This document shows positions 63,883 to 64,000 of a stretch of 64,000 nt of DNA, in pieces (the stretch's first letter is position 1; each line of letters begins with the position of its first letter). Source of the stretch: JAWKWH01 sp963669455 (lineage in GTDB: Bacteria > Pseudomonadota > Alphaproteobacteria > Rhizobiales > Rhizobiaceae); assembly GCA_963669455.1 (NCBI GenBank), contig OY770026.1:3100001-3164000 (forward strand), read 5' to 3'. The notes under the pieces are model-generated. The model did not search any database and was not told the origin of the DNA. It saw only the letters and a program-made list of their open reading frames with translations. Both the position numbers and the translations under genes were made by a program.

Positions 63883-64000
63883 GGTTTGTCTCCCTGTCCA
63901 TGGGAGTTCTACCTGAAAGCGCTGAAAATTCGCCAAAAAGACATGGTAACAGAACCTGAAAAAATCAGGCTGAACAAAGGCTTAATACGATCAACTGAAA

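Noticed and set aside
63943..64000. Plus-strand frame starting MVTEPEKIRLNKGL at the right edge
   Set aside because: Only 19 codons are visible and no ribosome site or homology supports it.
1..64000. tRNA, rRNA, CRISPR, insertion sequences, prophage, restriction partner for CcrM
   Set aside because: Looked for and not seen; DUF2793 alone does not indicate a prophage or GTA since no structural genes accompany it.

Overview
The window comes from an alphaproteobacterium, most probably of the order Hyphomicrobiales (Rhizobiales). Three things point there: a CcrM-type GANTC methyltransferase with its usual DPPY and FGSGTT motifs; the gene order ctaC-ctaD-ctaB-small gene-ctaG-ctaE-surf1-ispH-thrB-rnhA-peroxiredoxin; and a secreted dimeric-type avidin very like rhizavidin and hoefavidin, which suggests a Hoeflea/Rhizobium-like, possibly marine, relative. 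The genus is inference. I found no rRNA, tRNA, CRISPR array, transposase, integrase or phage module.

Region 1 (1-15.5 kb) is accessory and looks more AT-rich than the rest. It is a surface-polysaccharide locus. A CapD/PglF-like membrane dehydratase is cut off by the left window edge and reads leftward. Rightward runs a tight set: capE, capF and capG (UDP-L-FucNAc synthesis), a GT4 glycosyltransferase, a sulfotransferase, a PglC-like phosphoglycosyl transferase and a PglE-like aminotransferase. Beyond these lie a serralysin-type RTX protein with almost identical 300-bp internal repeats, a small secreted protein, a DUF2793 protein and an O-antigen ligase/polymerase. Together they suggest a sulfated, amino-sugar-rich glycan with an associated secreted calcium-binding protein.

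Region 2 (15.6-36.9 kb) is mostly housekeeping: an MBL-fold hydrolase, a DUF1499 protein, a DmdB-like acyl-CoA ligase, a class III aminotransferase, a LuxR-type regulator, pyruvate phosphate dikinase, a HigBA toxin-antitoxin pair with a readable promoter and operator, SMC, a DsbA-like lipoprotein, a DciA-like protein, MutY, two HAD phosphatases, CcrM and a LysR regulator. Region 3 (37-49.4 kb) holds threonine synthase, an M16 peptidase, a GNAT acetyltransferase, a large GGDEF/EAL receptor, YqgE, a TetR-controlled ABC exporter, a DsbD-alpha-like periplasmic protein, the avidin and a peroxiredoxin. Region 4 (49.4-64 kb) holds rnhA, thrB, ispH, surf1 and the aa3 oxidase genes on the minus strand, then ialB-like, tldD and cobB, the RNA methyltransferases RlmD-like and TlyA, and a small exported protein.

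The less expected structures are the avidin gene, the homogenised RTX repeats, a palindromic element of about 100 bp present twice (19.6 kb and 63.5 kb, opposite orientations), a near-leaderless higBA promoter with three operator half-sites, two tandem hairpins between tldD and cobB, and a very short gene inside the cytochrome oxidase cluster.
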